64,000 bases of DNA from Bradyrhizobium sp. NP1 (GCF_030378205.1 NZ_CP127385.1:2520001-2584000); one strand, 5' to 3'. Counted from the first letter of the stretch, positions 1 through 10,017 are shown. A program made the numbers and translations. Notes: generated by a model from the sequence alone, not told the origin.

Positions 1-1907
1 AAGCCGTGCCGCTCCAGCCGCTCCATCGTCTCGCGGCGGAAATCGGCGCTGTCGATGCCGATGATCTCCAGCAAGAGGCGAGCGTCCGGCGCACGGGCGA
101 GGATCTCGGACCAGCCTTTCAGCGTGCGATCGGTGACCTTGGTGAAATTGTTGAAGCAGCCGAACGTCGTGTAGCCGTTGTCCTCGCGAGGCGGATGGTC
201 GATCGGATCGGCGACGCCGGGTCGCGGCTGGTAGACGCAAAAGGTCGAGGGCAGTCGCCACAGTGTTTCTGTGTTGAGGTGTTCGGTCATCCCGGGCGGA
301 TCGGCAAAGGGATCGGTGATCCGGTAGTCGATCGCCGCGACGCCCGTCGTCGTAGTGAAGCCGAGCCAGGTTGCCTGGACCGGCGCGGGCTTGCGCGCAA
401 AGATCATGATCCGGTTGCCGGCGATATGGCCGGACATGTCGATGAGGATGTCGATGCGGTCGGCCTCGATCAGATCGCAGGCCGCGTCGTCGCTCAAATT
501 GCGGATGTTGCGCCAGTGGTCGAAGTTCGGCTTCAGCCGCGCCGTGATCGCGTCCTCGGCGAGCATGTTGGCGTAGGCGAAGAACTCGAAATCGCGCTTG
601 TCGTGATGGGCGAGAAGCGGCTCGAAGAAATAGTTGACCGCGTTGTCGCGAAAATCGCCTGAGACATAGCCGATCCGCAGCCGCCTATCGGGATCGGGCG
701 CGTTGGTGAAGGGGCGGGACCGCAACACCGGCGCTGCGACGTCATTGTTGAACTGGCGGGCATGGTCGACAAGTATTTCATGGGGGACGTCGGCCGAGTA
801 GCCGAGCAGCATGATCAGGTTGTTGTAGGCGTGGACGAAATCCGGCTGCAGGCGGATGGCGGCCTTGTAGTGCTCGACGGCCTCGACGATCAGGCCGCGT
901 GTCTTGAGCGCGCCCGCAAGGTTGCTCCAGGCCCCCGCGAAGCCTGGCTTGAGCCGTATCGCCTCCTGATAGTGCCGCACGGATTCGTCGAGCCGGCCGA
1001 TCTCGCGATGCGCATTGCCGAGGTTGTTGTGTGCCTCTGCAAAGTCCGGCTTCTGCCGGATCGCCTCGGTGAGCTGGATTGCGGCCTGCTCGAGCCTGCC
1101 GAGATCGAACAGCAGCGCGCCGAGGCTGTTATGCGCGTTGGCCGTGTTGACGCCTGTGGCGATGGCGGCCTCGAACTGCGCCGCGGCCTTATCCAGGTGG
1201 CCCAAAGACCGCCACACATTGCCGAGGCCGACATGTGCTTCGGGAAGGGTCGGCTCCAGCTCGATCGCGCGCATAAAACTCTGACGCGCCTCCTCGTGCT
1301 GTCCACGTGCGGCCAGCGCGTTGCCGAGGCTGCAGTGATAGGCCCCGACGTCCGCCTTCAGCCGGATCGCCTGTTCGATCAGCTGAATGCCGACATCGAC
1401 GCGATCGGTCTGGGTGGCGAGCTGACCGATCATGTGCAGGCTGTCGGCGTGCGCGGGATCGACGGAAAGAATGGCGGCATAGAGCGCTTCGGCTTCCGCG
1501 AATTGCCTCAACTGGTGATGGTCGACGGCGCGCTGATAGCGCTCGACCTGTTCAAGCCGCTGTCTCAGCCCGACAAGCTCCGGGCTCGAAAAGCGCATCA
1601 TCGCCTTCTCGATCACGGCGCGTGCATCGCCGATCGAGCCGGCCTGCATCAACGCTTCCGCAAACGACAGCCAGTGCCGCGCTTCCTGCGGGTTCGCCTG
1701 CAGTGCCTTGGTCAGGAAACCGAGCGCGAGCGGCAGATTGCCCTGCTGCACAGCCAGCGTGCCGAGTGCGTGATTAGCTTCCGCATTGCCGGGCTCGGTC
1801 TTGAGCACGCTGCGGAACAGCCGCTCCGCCTCGTCCGCGCGGCCGGCGTTCAGATGGGCGAGGCCCTTGCGAACGGCCTTGTTGCTGGGGCGTGCGCTTG
1901 CATTCAT
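1..1907 (-). CDS. TPR-repeat protein with SPINDLY/O-GlcNAc transferase-like C-terminus (3' end beyond window)
   Basis: The gene starts at ATG 1907 and runs off the left edge, giving about 635 visible residues. The first ~400 residues are tandem TPR units with the usual A/G/L spacing, such as LFRSVLKTEPGNAEANHALG. They are followed by the GT41-type catalytic domain: LRIGYVSGDFRDNAVNYFFEP, then a PVQATWLGFTTTTG segment, LPSTFCVYQP and TFGCFNNFTKVT. This fits bacterial SPINDLY-like O-linked GlcNAc transferases, presumed cytosolic protein glycosyltransferases; the acceptor cannot be told from sequence. It is divergent from cyoA across 199 bp. The C-terminal end is missing only because the window ends. 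The family assignment is firm; actual transferase activity is inferred. Confidence 0.85.
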   Translation of the reverse strand, partial: MNASARPSNKAVRKGLAHLNAGRADEAERLFRSVLKTEPGNAEANHALGTLAVQQGNLPLALGFLTKALQANPQEARHWLSFAEALMQAGSIGDARAVIEKAMMRFSSPELVGLRQRLEQVERYQRAVDHHQLRQFAEAEALYAAILSVDPAHADSLHMIGQLATQTDRVDVGIQLIEQAIRLKADVGAYHCSLGNALAARGQHEEARQSFMRAIELEPTLPEAHVGLGNVWRSLGHLDKAAAQFEAAIATGVNTANAHNSLGALLFDLGRLEQAAIQLTEAIRQKPDFAEAHNNLGNAHREIGRLDESVRHYQEAIRLKPGFAGAWSNLAGALKTRGLIVEAVEHYKAAIRLQPDFVHAYNNLIMLLGYSADVPHEILVDHARQFNNDVAAPVLRSRPFTNAPDPDRRLRIGYVSGDFRDNAVNYFFEPLLAHHDKRDFEFFAYANMLAEDAITARLKPNFDHWRNIRNLSDDAACDLIEADRIDILIDMSGHIAGNRIMIFARKPAPVQATWLGFTTTTGVAAIDYRITDPFADPPGMTEHLNTETLWRLPSTFCVYQPRPGVADPIDHPPREDNGYTTFGCFNNFTKVTDRTLKGWSEILARAPDARLLLEIIGIDSADFRRETMERLERHG

Positions 1908-2106
1908 CCGCGAGGTACCGGCAGGCTGCAAAATTGTAGCAAATTCTTATAGTTGATTCGCCGCGGGCCAGCGTCTTTCAGAACCGGCCGCGCTGTCATG
2001 CGGCGCGTGCACGGACTGGCCTGCGATTCTGGCCGCAATATCGGGTGACATGGGGCTCGGCCTGCGCTTAAATGCAGATCGATCTGATGCGAGGCCGGAC
2101 TTTCCG

Positions 2107-2943
2107 ATGAACCTCCTTGATCCCCAGGGTCCGATCGCGACCGCCGAAAAGACGATCCTGATCGACTCCGTCGCGATCATGCTGGCGATCGTCCTGCCGA
2201 CGATTGTGGCTGTTTTTGCCTTCGCATACTGGTTTCGTCATTCCAATCCGCGCGCGCACTATCAGCCCGAGTGGGCCTATTCGGGCCGCCTCGAGCTCGT
2301 GGTCTGGTCGATCCCGGCGCTGACCGTCATTCTTCTGAGTGGCGTCGCCTGGATCGGATCGCACCAGCTCGATCCGGGCACTCCGGTTGGCGGCACCGGC
2401 AGCCCGGTCCGGGTCCAGGCGGTCTCGCTCGACTGGAAATGGCTGTTCATCTATCCGGACCAGAAGATTGCAACCGTCAATACGTTGACCGTGCCGGTCG
2501 GTTCGGCGCTGCGCTTTGAATTGACTTCGTCCAGTGTGATGAACGTCTTCTTCGTTCCGCAGCTCGGCAGCATGATCTACACCATGAACGGCATGGTCAC
2601 GAAGCTGCATCTTCGTGCCGACAACGAGGGTACCTATCAGGGCTTGTCCGCGCATTTCTCCGGCGACGGCTTTCCGGACATGCTGTTCGACGTCCATGTC
2701 GTTCCGCAGCTCGCCTTTCCCGACTGGGTCGAGCGCACGGCGCGCGACAGCCAGACCGTCCTGAATGCGGACAGCTATAACAAGCTGGCGCAACAGTCGG
2801 TCCCGACCGGCAAGCCGACCTTCCGCCTGGAAGATCCGACCTTGTTCAACGCCATCGCGACCCAGCATCTGCCCCCGGGCCCGGGTCCGCGCATCACCAC
2901 GCAATCCGCGCAATCCTATCTCGGAGCCACCGATGCTCGGTAA
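2107..2943 (+). CDS. cyoA: Ubiquinol oxidase subunit II (CyoA-like)
   Basis: Membrane-anchored subunit II of a heme-copper quinol oxidase, 278 residues from ATG 2107. Two N-terminal membrane helices (about residues 13-38 and 58-80) precede a periplasmic cupredoxin domain with the family motif [10 protein letters not shown] and [18 protein letters not shown]. The CuA cysteine pair is absent (the stretch reads [15 protein letters not shown]), which indicates quinol rather than cytochrome c as donor. An in-frame ATG at 2050 would add 19 residues; neither start gives the lipobox cysteine usual in CyoA. It overlaps cyoB by 11 nt and leads the cyoABCD operon. Confidence 0.9.
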   Translation: MNLLDPQGPIATAEKTILIDSVAIMLAIVLPTIVAVFAFAYWFRHSNPRAHYQPEWAYSGRLELVVWSIPALTVILLSGVAWIGSHQLDPGTPVGGTGSPVRVQAVSLDWKWLFIYPDQKIATVNTLTVPVGSALRFELTSSSVMNVFFVPQLGSMIYTMNGMVTKLHLRADNEGTYQGLSAHFSGDGFPDMLFDVHVVPQLAFPDWVERTARDSQTVLNADSYNKLAQQSVPTGKPTFRLEDPTLFNAIATQHLPPGPGPRITTQSAQSYLGATDAR

Positions 2944-4933
2944 GCTCGATTGGTCGGCGATTCCGATAGATCAGCCGATTCCGCTGGTTGCAGCCGCGGT
3001 CGTGCTGGTGGCGATCCTCGGCGTGCTCGGCTGGGCGCTGGTGAAGGGCTACATGCCCTATCTCTGGAGCGAATGGATCACGAGCGTCGATCACAAGCGG
3101 ATCGGCGTGATGTATGTGCTGCTCGCCTCGGTCATGCTGCTGCGCGGCGGCTCCGACGCCATCATGATGCGGGCGCAGCAGGCGATCGCCTACCAGTCGA
3201 ACGGCTATTTGCCGCCCGAGCATTTCAACCAGATCTTCTCCGCCCACGGCACGATCATGATCTTTTTCGTGGCGATGCCCTTCGTGATCGGGTTGATGAA
3301 CCTGGTCGTGCCGTTGCAGCTCGGGGTGCGCGATGTCGCGTTTCCGACGCTGAACTCGGTCGGCTTCTGGCTCACCGCGACCGGCGCGCTCCTGGTCAAC
3401 GTCTCGCTCGTGATCGGCGAGTTCGCGCGCACCGGCTGGCTGCCTTTTCCGCCGCTTTCGGAGCTCACCTATTCGCCTGGCGTCGGCGTCGACTACTATC
3501 TGTGGTCGCTGCTGATCTCCGGCGTCGGCACCCTGGTTGCGGGCATCAACCTGGTCACCACGGTGCTGAAGCTGCGCACCCGTGGGATGACCTACTTGCG
3601 CATGCCGATGTTCTGCTGGACCACGCTGGCGTCCAATCTGCTGATCATCGCGGCCTTTCCGATCCTGACCGCGACGCTGACGATGCTGATGCTCGACCGC
3701 TATTTCGGCTTCCATTTCTTCACCAATGAAGCCGGCGGCAACATGATGATGTTCATGAACCTGATCTGGGCATGGGGACATCCGGAGGTCTATATCCTGG
3801 TGCTGCCGGCGTTCGGCATCTTCTCCGAGGTGGTCTCGACCTTCTCCAGCAAATCGCTGTTCGGCTACCGCTCGATGGTGCTCGCCACCATGGCGATCTG
3901 CGTCATCTCCTTCATGGTCTGGCTGCATCATTTCTTCACCATGGGGGCGGGGCCCGAGGTCAACGCGATCTTCGGCATCGCCAGCATGATCATCGCGGTG
4001 CCGACCGGCGTGAAGATCTATAACTGGCTGTTCACGATGTATGGCGGCAAGGTCCGCTTCACGACGCCTATGCTCTGGGCGATCGGTTTCATGGTGACCT
4101 TCATGCTCGGCGGGCTGACCGGCGTCCTGCTCGCGGTGCCGCCGGCCGACTTCGTGCTGCACAACAGCCTGTTCCTGGTCGCGCATTTTCATAACGTGAT
4201 CATCGGCGGTGTGCTGTTCGGCGCCTTCGCCGGCTATACCTACTGGTTTCCGAAGGCGTTCGGCTTCCGCCTTCACGAAGGGCTTGGCAAGGCTGCATTC
4301 TGGTTCACCCTGGTCGGCTTCTACGTCACTTTCGTGCCGCTCTACGCGGCGGGATTGCTGGGCATGACGCGCCGCATGCAGCATTACGACGTTGCTGCGT
4401 GGCGGCCGTGGATGATCGTCGCCGGAATCGGCACCATTCTGCTCACCGTTGCTATCGTGTTTCAGGTCCTGCAGCTTGCCGTCAGCATTCGCCACCGCGC
4501 ACAGTTGCGCGATACGACCGGCGATCCCTGGGACGGCCGGTCGCTGGAATGGGCGACGTCGTCGCCGCCGCCGGCTTTCAATTTCGCCATCTCGCCCGAC
4601 GTGCGGGGCGAAGATGCCTATTGGGACATGAAGGGCCACGCCAAGCAGCGACTGCTCGAGCCGAAGGAGCCGGAATATCGCGACATCGAAATGCCCCGGA
4701 ATTCGCCGACCGGCTTCGTGTGCGCGTTCTTTGCCGCCGTGATGGGCTTTGCGCTGATCTGGCACATCTGGTGGATGGTCGCGCTGGGCGGGATCGGCGC
4801 TTTCGCGACGTTCGTGGTGTTCGCCTGGCGCGACCATGACGAATATATCATTCCCGCGGCGGAGGTCGCACGCATCGATCGCGCCAATATCGAGGAACGG
4901 CGCAAGCTCGTCAGCCTGGCAGGGAGCCCGTGA
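2933..4933 (+). CDS. cyoB: Ubiquinol oxidase subunit I (CyoB-like)
   Basis: Catalytic subunit of the heme-copper quinol oxidase, 666 residues, integral in the inner membrane, reducing O2 to water with proton pumping. Ligand motifs are visible: SAHGTIMIF (low-spin heme His), WGHPEVYIL (CuB His and cross-linked Tyr), [10 protein letters not shown] (CuB His pair) and [11 protein letters not shown] (heme ligands). Length and the long C-terminal extension match CyoB. ATG 2933 overlaps the end of cyoA and removes an out-of-family upstream extension. The stop overlaps the cyoC start in a TGATG, so translation is probably coupled. Confidence 0.95.
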   Translation: MLGKLDWSAIPIDQPIPLVAAAVVLVAILGVLGWALVKGYMPYLWSEWITSVDHKRIGVMYVLLASVMLLRGGSDAIMMRAQQAIAYQSNGYLPPEHFNQIFSAHGTIMIFFVAMPFVIGLMNLVVPLQLGVRDVAFPTLNSVGFWLTATGALLVNVSLVIGEFARTGWLPFPPLSELTYSPGVGVDYYLWSLLISGVGTLVAGINLVTTVLKLRTRGMTYLRMPMFCWTTLASNLLIIAAFPILTATLTMLMLDRYFGFHFFTNEAGGNMMMFMNLIWAWGHPEVYILVLPAFGIFSEVVSTFSSKSLFGYRSMVLATMAICVISFMVWLHHFFTMGAGPEVNAIFGIASMIIAVPTGVKIYNWLFTMYGGKVRFTTPMLWAIGFMVTFMLGGLTGVLLAVPPADFVLHNSLFLVAHFHNVIIGGVLFGAFAGYTYWFPKAFGFRLHEGLGKAAFWFTLVGFYVTFVPLYAAGLLGMTRRMQHYDVAAWRPWMIVAGIGTILLTVAIVFQVLQLAVSIRHRAQLRDTTGDPWDGRSLEWATSSPPPAFNFAISPDVRGEDAYWDMKGHAKQRLLEPKEPEYRDIEMPRNSPTGFVCAFFAAVMGFALIWHIWWMVALGGIGAFATFVVFAWRDHDEYIIPAAEVARIDRANIEERRKLVSLAGSP

Positions 4934-5583
4934 TGGTCGACACCACGGTTGCCTACGGCCACGGCGATCCGCATCACCTGCGCAGCATGCAGGCGGAGGC
5001 CATGGAGCATGAGGGCCCCGCGTCGAAGCGGATCGTCACCGGCTACGGCTTCTGGATCTTCCTGCTCTCCGACATCGTGATGTTCTCCTGCTTCTTCGCC
5101 GCCTATGCGGTGCTGCTGGGACAGATCGCCGGCGGGCCGAAGGGCTCGGAGCTGTTCGATCTTAGAAGCGTCGCGGCGGAAACCGCCTTTCTCCTGCTGT
5201 CGAGCTTCACCTGCGGGCTTGCGATGATCGCCGCCGACCTGCGCGACGCCCGCTGGTACCAGCTCGGCATGGCGGTGACCTGCCTGTTCGGGCTTGGTTT
5301 TCTCGCGCTCGAATTCCGCGAATTCGCCGATCTCGTCGGGCGCGGCGCCGGTCCCACGCGCAGCGCCTTTCTCACCTCGTTCTTCACGCTGGTCGGATGT
5401 CATGGCGCGCATGTGTCGGCGGGCATTCTCTGGCTGCTCACCATGATGGCGCAGGTGTTCGCCAAGGGCTTTCGCGCCGATATCATGCGGCGGCTGTTGT
5501 GCTTTGCGCTGTTCTGGCACGCGCTCGACATCATCTGGGTCGCGATCTTCTCCGTCGTTTATCTGATCGGGAGCGCCGCATGA
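4933..5583 (+). CDS. cyoC: Ubiquinol oxidase subunit III (CyoC-like)
   Basis: Subunit III of the quinol oxidase, 216 residues, five predicted membrane helices beginning at GYGFWIFLLSDIVMFSCFFA and ending in a helix containing FWHALDIIWVAIFSVVYL. The acidic His-rich N-terminus is cytoplasmic. It supports subunit I stability and proton/O2 delivery. Start ATG 4933 shares a base with the cyoB stop; a GTG at 4930 is the only nearby alternative. It overlaps cyoD in another TGATG-type junction. Confidence 0.93.
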   Translation: MVDTTVAYGHGDPHHLRSMQAEAMEHEGPASKRIVTGYGFWIFLLSDIVMFSCFFAAYAVLLGQIAGGPKGSELFDLRSVAAETAFLLLSSFTCGLAMIAADLRDARWYQLGMAVTCLFGLGFLALEFREFADLVGRGAGPTRSAFLTSFFTLVGCHGAHVSAGILWLLTMMAQVFAKGFRADIMRRLLCFALFWHALDIIWVAIFSVVYLIGSAA

Positions 5584-5966
5584 GCGAGGCTGATCTGCAC
5601 CATCGTGCCGATCTTGCGCCGGGCGATGAGGAGGAAGTCCGCATCGGCCCGCGGCTGCTCGGCTACGTCATTGGCTTCGGGCTTGCGGTGCTTTTGACCG
5701 CGACCTCGTTCTTCATTGCCGGCACCGACCTGGTCTGGCAGCCGTCGATCCCGGTGGCGCTGGTCGTGCTCGCGATCGCCCAGATGGGCGTGCACCTGGT
5801 GTTCTTCCTCCACATCACGACCGGGCCGGACAACACCAACAATATCATGGCGCTCGCCTTTGGCCTGCTGATCGTCTTTCTGGTGATCGGCGGCTCGCTC
5901 TGGATCATGGCGAACCTCAATCACAACATGATGCCGATGGATCAGCTCATGCGGATGCAGGGCTAG
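5580..5966 (+). CDS. cyoD: Cytochrome o ubiquinol oxidase subunit IV (CyoD-like)
   Basis: Small membrane subunit, 128 residues with three predicted helices (about residues 26-48, 54-76, 88-112) and the family feature QMGVHLVFFLHI. Proposed to assist assembly of the CuB site. ATG 5580 overlaps the cyoC stop (ATGA). No heme O synthase (cyoE) follows; the next gene is convergent after 51 nt, so farnesylation of the heme must be supplied elsewhere. Confidence 0.93.
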   Translation: MSEADLHHRADLAPGDEEEVRIGPRLLGYVIGFGLAVLLTATSFFIAGTDLVWQPSIPVALVVLAIAQMGVHLVFFLHITTGPDNTNNIMALAFGLLIVFLVIGGSLWIMANLNHNMMPMDQLMRMQG

Positions 5967-6017
5967 CGGGCTGATCGGGGGCGGCGTGGGTGACGGATTC
6001 CGCGAATGCGCTTTCCG

Positions 6018-7163
6018 TCACGACCGTGCACCGAGCACGGACTTGTAGTCCTGCCGCTTCGACCAGGAGACGTAGTAGGCGACGCAGGCCATGATCGAAA
6101 TCCCGGCGGCGCTGACGAACACCTGCATGGCAAGCGAATTCGGTCCGGTGATCAGGAGCAGGTGGCCGGCGAAGGAAAGGAAGACGCCGGCGCAGAAGGC
6201 GGCGAGCCATTCCTGTCCCGAGATCAGGATCGGCTGCAGCGCGCGGGTGCGGAAGCCGGCCCAGTCGCGCGGCACGGCGTCGGCAAACAGCAGCACCAGC
6301 GCCACCAGATGCAGCACGCGGTAGGGCGCGATGTTCTCCCTGTCGACGGGCAGGAACACTTCCAGCAGCCAGTCCGGGGCGAACTTCGCGAATATGGTGG
6401 CTTTTCCCGCCGCGGTGACGATGAGTGCGAAGACGAGGAAGGCCAGCGCCGCGGTGCGCACGAACGGCGTGCTGCGCAGCCCACGCAGGCGTTGCGCCCC
6501 GCCGAGCGCGCACCAGGCACCGAGCACGAGCGGCAGCTGCCAGCAGAACGGATTGAAGTACCAGCTCCCGTCGGGAAACGACGCCAGCGTCCAGTCGAAC
6601 AGGCGCGCCACGAGATAGAGCGCGATCGATGCAAGCAGCGTCAGGTTAGGCCAGCGGAACAGGCCCCACAGCGCCAGCGGAAAAAACGCCATCAGCGCGA
6701 TGAAGAGCTGCAGCACGTCGAGATTGAGCGGCTTTGCCTGCAGCAGGAGGCCGTGAATCAGGATGCGCAGCGGGTGGTCGATGATGCCGCTGATGTTGAA
6801 TTCGTTGATCAGCTCGGGCGCCGCATATTGCGCGGCCACGTGGCTGATGGTGTCGACATAGATGACGAACAGCACGACATAGGCGGCGTAGAGATGCCAG
6901 ACCCGCTTGAACACACGGGTAGCCATGACAATGAAGCCGCGCTCCAGCAGCATTTTTCCGTACAGCAGCGCCGCGGCATAGCCGGTCGCGAACACGAACA
7001 GATCGGTCGCGCCGCTGAAGCCGAAGTTGCGCAGCGTCAGCAGGCTGACGACGTTTTGCGGGATATGGTCCAGAAACAGGAACCAGATCGCGATGCCGCG
7101 TACGAAGTCGAGGCGGGGGTCATGATCGCGGGCAGCGAGATCATCGGCAGCGGGCAGGCGCAT
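6018..7163 (-). CDS. opgC: OpgC-family membrane acyltransferase
   Basis: Polytopic membrane protein of 381 residues with about ten helices. It opens with DPRLDFVRGIAIWFLFLDHI and continues FGFSGATDLFVFATGYAAALL, the signature of the OpgC_C family (succinylation of osmoregulated periplasmic glucans in Rhodobacter/Brucella relatives; part of the acyltransferase-3-like group). Bradyrhizobial paralogues are numerous, so the acyl acceptor here is uncertain. It is convergent with cyoD. The upstream region (7164-7388) holds a 16-bp direct repeat. The symbol is by family only. Confidence 0.75.
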   Translation of the reverse strand: MRLPAADDLAARDHDPRLDFVRGIAIWFLFLDHIPQNVVSLLTLRNFGFSGATDLFVFATGYAAALLYGKMLLERGFIVMATRVFKRVWHLYAAYVVLFVIYVDTISHVAAQYAAPELINEFNISGIIDHPLRILIHGLLLQAKPLNLDVLQLFIALMAFFPLALWGLFRWPNLTLLASIALYLVARLFDWTLASFPDGSWYFNPFCWQLPLVLGAWCALGGAQRLRGLRSTPFVRTAALAFLVFALIVTAAGKATIFAKFAPDWLLEVFLPVDRENIAPYRVLHLVALVLLFADAVPRDWAGFRTRALQPILISGQEWLAAFCAGVFLSFAGHLLLITGPNSLAMQVFVSAAGISIMACVAYYVSWSKRQDYKSVLGARS

Positions 7164-7333
7164 TTCACGAAGAAGGCTTGAGGGTGATTCGGATTGAACG
7201 CGAATCTAGACCGGCTGTTCGCACCGTCCGAATAGAGTTCGCGTGAGATAGTGATCGCCATCGCATTTGGCATGCGATTCGCGGGCATTTTCTCTACCGT
7301 GCGCGATCACAATTGCGCAAGGAAATGTGATCA

Positions 7334-7370
7334 TCCGGTTCGGATGACTTGTCGTCCGGTTCGCATGACT
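7334..7370. repeat. Pair of 16-bp direct repeats, 21-bp period
   Basis: Two copies, 7334-7349 and 7355-7370, read TCCGGTTCGSATGACT and differ at one base. The 21-bp spacing is two helical turns. They lie 171-207 bp upstream of the opgC-like start and 19 bp past the GntR stop. They could be a tandem regulator site for opgC; function is unproven. Confidence 0.45.
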
Positions 7371-7388
7371 CCAGCAACGGGCGATGCA

Positions 7389-8144
7389 TCAGGCGCGCGG
7401 CCGCAGCGAGCGCTGCATGTCCATGGAATAGGTGTAGCGTCCCTCGGGATGCGTGGTGACGGTGACCTCGAACAACTCCTCCTTGAGGCCGTAATAGCGG
7501 CGCACCACAGTCAGCGCAGGCGATCCCGGCTTGACCTTCAGCGCCCGCGCGATACCCGCCGGCATGCCGCGCGCAAAAATCTCCATCTGGGCATATTCGG
7601 TGGTCTGGCCGAACATCCTGGCGATCTGCTCGTGCACCGGCGCGCGGCCATGGTCGCTGCGCTTCACCACGCCGGCGAACTTGCGCAGCACGTAGATCTC
7701 GACCCATCCAAGCGGCGCCGCAAACTGGTCGGCGCGGCGGACAGCCTCGATCAGGAACCAGTGCTTGCCAGGCTCGCATTTCAGCAGGCCTGCGAGCTTG
7801 CGGTCGGCAGTGATCTCGCGGGTAGCGACGACCTCGCGATAGGTCTCGTTCGAATAGCGCAGCCATTCGTTGAGCGAGGTGACGCTGTGGGTGAACAGGA
7901 CGGGCGGCTCCGCGGCGATCACCACCGAGCCGAGGCCGGCGCGCCGCACGATCAGGCCCTGGTCGATCAGGATGCGGAGCGCCTCGCGCACGGTTTGCCG
8001 GCTCGCTGCGTGCTGCGCCATCAGCTCGGTCTCGGTCGGCAGCAGGTCGCCGACCCCGTAACGGCCGAGCCGGACCTCCTTCTGCAGCTTGCCTGCGATG
8101 TCGCGGTAGCGCGAGGGCCTCTGCTTGCGCGGTTTGTCAGCCAT
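7389..8144 (-). CDS. GntR-family regulator, HutC/UTRA type
   Basis: Transcription factor of 251 residues. An N-terminal winged helix (about 15-80, with LPTETELMAQHAASRQTVREA) is followed by a UTRA-like effector domain (about 95-245, ending in GRYTYSMDMQ). HutC-subfamily members usually repress catabolic genes and release DNA on binding a metabolite. ATG 8144 is chosen because the longer frame adds only low-complexity Arg/Pro sequence and because it overlaps the preceding oxidoreductase by 8 nt, implying one operon. The likely target is the 15-bp inverted repeat at 11004-11084. Confidence 0.88.
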   Translation of the reverse strand: MADKPRKQRPSRYRDIAGKLQKEVRLGRYGVGDLLPTETELMAQHAASRQTVREALRILIDQGLIVRRAGLGSVVIAAEPPVLFTHSVTSLNEWLRYSNETYREVVATREITADRKLAGLLKCEPGKHWFLIEAVRRADQFAAPLGWVEIYVLRKFAGVVKRSDHGRAPVHEQIARMFGQTTEYAQMEIFARGMPAGIARALKVKPGSPALTVVRRYYGLKEELFEVTVTTHPEGRYTYSMDMQRSLRPRA

Positions 8145-9105
8145 GACAATCCGCGGGCTGGCCGCTCTGCATCGACCGGAGCGCGGCCTCGAAGGCGGCC
8201 AGCGTCGCCAGCACCTCGTGTTCCGGCACGGGGAAGGGGCGTGTGCCTTCGATCGCGTCCGCAAAGGCATCGAGCTCGGCGGCCAGCGTGTCGATCGCCG
8301 TGTAGCGGATCGTTTCGGGCGGGCGGCCGGAGCGGCGCATCACCATGGTGCTGTCGTCCAGCACCTCGGCCGATCCTGCGGTGCCGAACACATGGACGCG
8401 CCAGAAGAAAGGTGTTGCGCGCACGGTGGCGAGCGTGCCGGTGACGCCGCTGGCGAAATCGATCGCAAGCATGGCGCAATCGCGCGGCGGGGGGCCGGCC
8501 TCGTGTGAGGAGAGGCGGCCATAGACCCGGCTGACGGGGCCGAGCATGCTGACGAAGCCTTCGAGCACGTGCATGCCGGCGCCGGTCAATCCGCCGCCGG
8601 GCGATTCCTCCGGCGACAGCCGCCAGCCTTCCATGATCTTCTCGGAATTCTCGTTGCTGTTGTGACCCTCGACATGGAGCAGCTCGCCGAGCTCGCCGCT
8701 CGCGACGATCGCGCGCAACGCGGCCATCGAAGGCCAGAACCGGCGGTTGTGGCCGACGGCAAGCAGGACGTTTGCCTTGCGGCAGGTCGCGAACATCGCC
8801 TGCGCATCGTCGCGGCGCAGCGCCAGCGGCTTTTCACAGAACACCTGCTTGCCGGCGCGGGCCGCGGCGATCACCTGCGGCAGGTGCAGCGAGTGCGGCG
8901 TCGCCAGCAGCACGGCCTTGATCGCGTCATCGGCGAGCACGGCCTCGAAATCGTCGGTGAGATCGAGGCGATGCTGCGCGCAAAAGTCGCGTGCGCGCGC
9001 CAGATCGGTCTCCACCGCGCGCGTGATCCTGATGCGCCCTGTACCCGCGGCCTCGATGAGGCTGCGACCCCAGCGTCCGAGCCCGATGATCGCGGCGTTG
9101 ATCAT
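8137..9105 (-). CDS. Gfo/Idh/MocA-family oxidoreductase
   Basis: NAD(P)-dependent dehydrogenase of 322 residues. The Rossmann nucleotide motif AAIIGLGRWGRSLIEAA is at the N-terminus and the family motif GKQVFCEKPLAL (catalytic Lys of EKP) is near residue 95. The C-terminal alpha/beta domain carries GGGLTGAGMHVLEGF. Such enzymes oxidise or reduce sugars, inositols or other hydroxy compounds. It overlaps both neighbours by 4-8 nt, so it belongs to the island's catabolic operon. The substrate cannot be told. Confidence 0.88.
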   Translation of the reverse strand: MINAAIIGLGRWGRSLIEAAGTGRIRITRAVETDLARARDFCAQHRLDLTDDFEAVLADDAIKAVLLATPHSLHLPQVIAAARAGKQVFCEKPLALRRDDAQAMFATCRKANVLLAVGHNRRFWPSMAALRAIVASGELGELLHVEGHNSNENSEKIMEGWRLSPEESPGGGLTGAGMHVLEGFVSMLGPVSRVYGRLSSHEAGPPPRDCAMLAIDFASGVTGTLATVRATPFFWRVHVFGTAGSAEVLDDSTMVMRRSGRPPETIRYTAIDTLAAELDAFADAIEGTRPFPVPEHEVLATLAAFEAALRSMQSGQPADCHG

Positions 9106-10001
9106 GACGGCCTTTCGGATTGCCGACGGCCGGCGCGGACGGCCTCGATGATCGCGGCGCTGTCCGCATCGGGGCCGGCCAGCGCGATCGCCTTGCGCAG
9201 CAGTGCTGCTTGCGTCGACGTCATCGGCAGCGGCAGATCATGGCTGTCAGCTTCCTTCAGGATCAATTCGGCGTCCTTCAGCGTCTGGGCGATACGGGAT
9301 TGCGGAGCAAAATCCCCTTTCAGCATCTTCTCGGCCTTGATATCCATCACCCGCGAATAGGCGGCAGACCGCCGCACGGCGGCAAGGAAAGCCTCGCCAT
9401 TGAGGCCCATGGCTTCCGCAAAGGCAATGCCTTCGGCGAGCGCCGCGCGGTTGCTTTGCAAAATCAGGTTGATCGCAAGCTTGAGGCGGGCGGCGTCGCC
9501 GATCGCGGGTAGCGCAATGCGTTCAGGACAGATGATTTCGAGAACGTCTTGGGCGGCAGCGATCGCCTCGCGCGGGCCTGTGATCAGCGCGAGCGCCGAA
9601 CCATGGCGTACTTCTGCACTGGTGCCCGATAGTGGCATCTCCACCAGCGGAAAGCCGGCCAGAGCGGCATGCCCCGCAATGGCGGCGATTTCCTGGGGCA
9701 CGCAGGTCGTGGTGCAGATCAGGACCGGGCGCGTCGGCATCGCCGGCCTTGCGAGATCGGCGAGCAGCGCCTGCACCTGCGCGGCGTCGAACACCGCAAT
9801 CAGCACGATCCGGGATCGCGCCACGGTGTCTGCCACCGACGCAGCCAGCACCCCGCCGGCGGCGGCAAATGACGCGCCGCGCGCGGGGTCGATGTCGAAA
9901 CCGACCGGCGCGACCCCCGCATCGATCAGGCGCGCGCCCAGCGCCATGCCCATCAGGCCAAGCCCGACGATGCCGATGCGCTCGTCCTGTTGCGCGACCA
10001 C
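9102..10001 (-). CDS. NAD(P)-binding 3-hydroxyisobutyrate dehydrogenase-family protein
   Basis: Beta-hydroxyacid dehydrogenase family, 299 residues. The NAD motif IGIVGLGLMGMALGARL is N-terminal, a catalytic Ser/Gly segment follows (LVEMPLSGTSAEV), and the catalytic Lys lies in ARLKLAINLI near residue 170. I place the start at GTG 10001 because GAGGA lies just upstream, and because earlier codons would run through the end of the TctC gene as Arg/Ser-rich shadow sequence. It probably acts on a hydroxyacid intermediate of the same pathway as the Gfo/Idh protein. The exact substrate is unknown. Confidence 0.88.
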   Translation of the reverse strand: MVAQQDERIGIVGLGLMGMALGARLIDAGVAPVGFDIDPARGASFAAAGGVLAASVADTVARSRIVLIAVFDAAQVQALLADLARPAMPTRPVLICTTTCVPQEIAAIAGHAALAGFPLVEMPLSGTSAEVRHGSALALITGPREAIAAAQDVLEIICPERIALPAIGDAARLKLAINLILQSNRAALAEGIAFAEAMGLNGEAFLAAVRRSAAYSRVMDIKAEKMLKGDFAPQSRIAQTLKDAELILKEADSHDLPLPMTSTQAALLRKAIALAGPDADSAAIIEAVRAGRRQSERPS

Positions 10002-10017
10002 GGTTCGTCCTCGCGTG

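Noticed and set aside
762..1952. Plus-strand 396-codon frame opposite the TPR gene
   Set aside because: It is antisense to clear TPR units and has no recognisable protein features.
2894..4837. Minus-strand 647-codon frame opposite cyoB
   Set aside because: His/Asp/Arg-rich shadow of a conserved oxidase gene.
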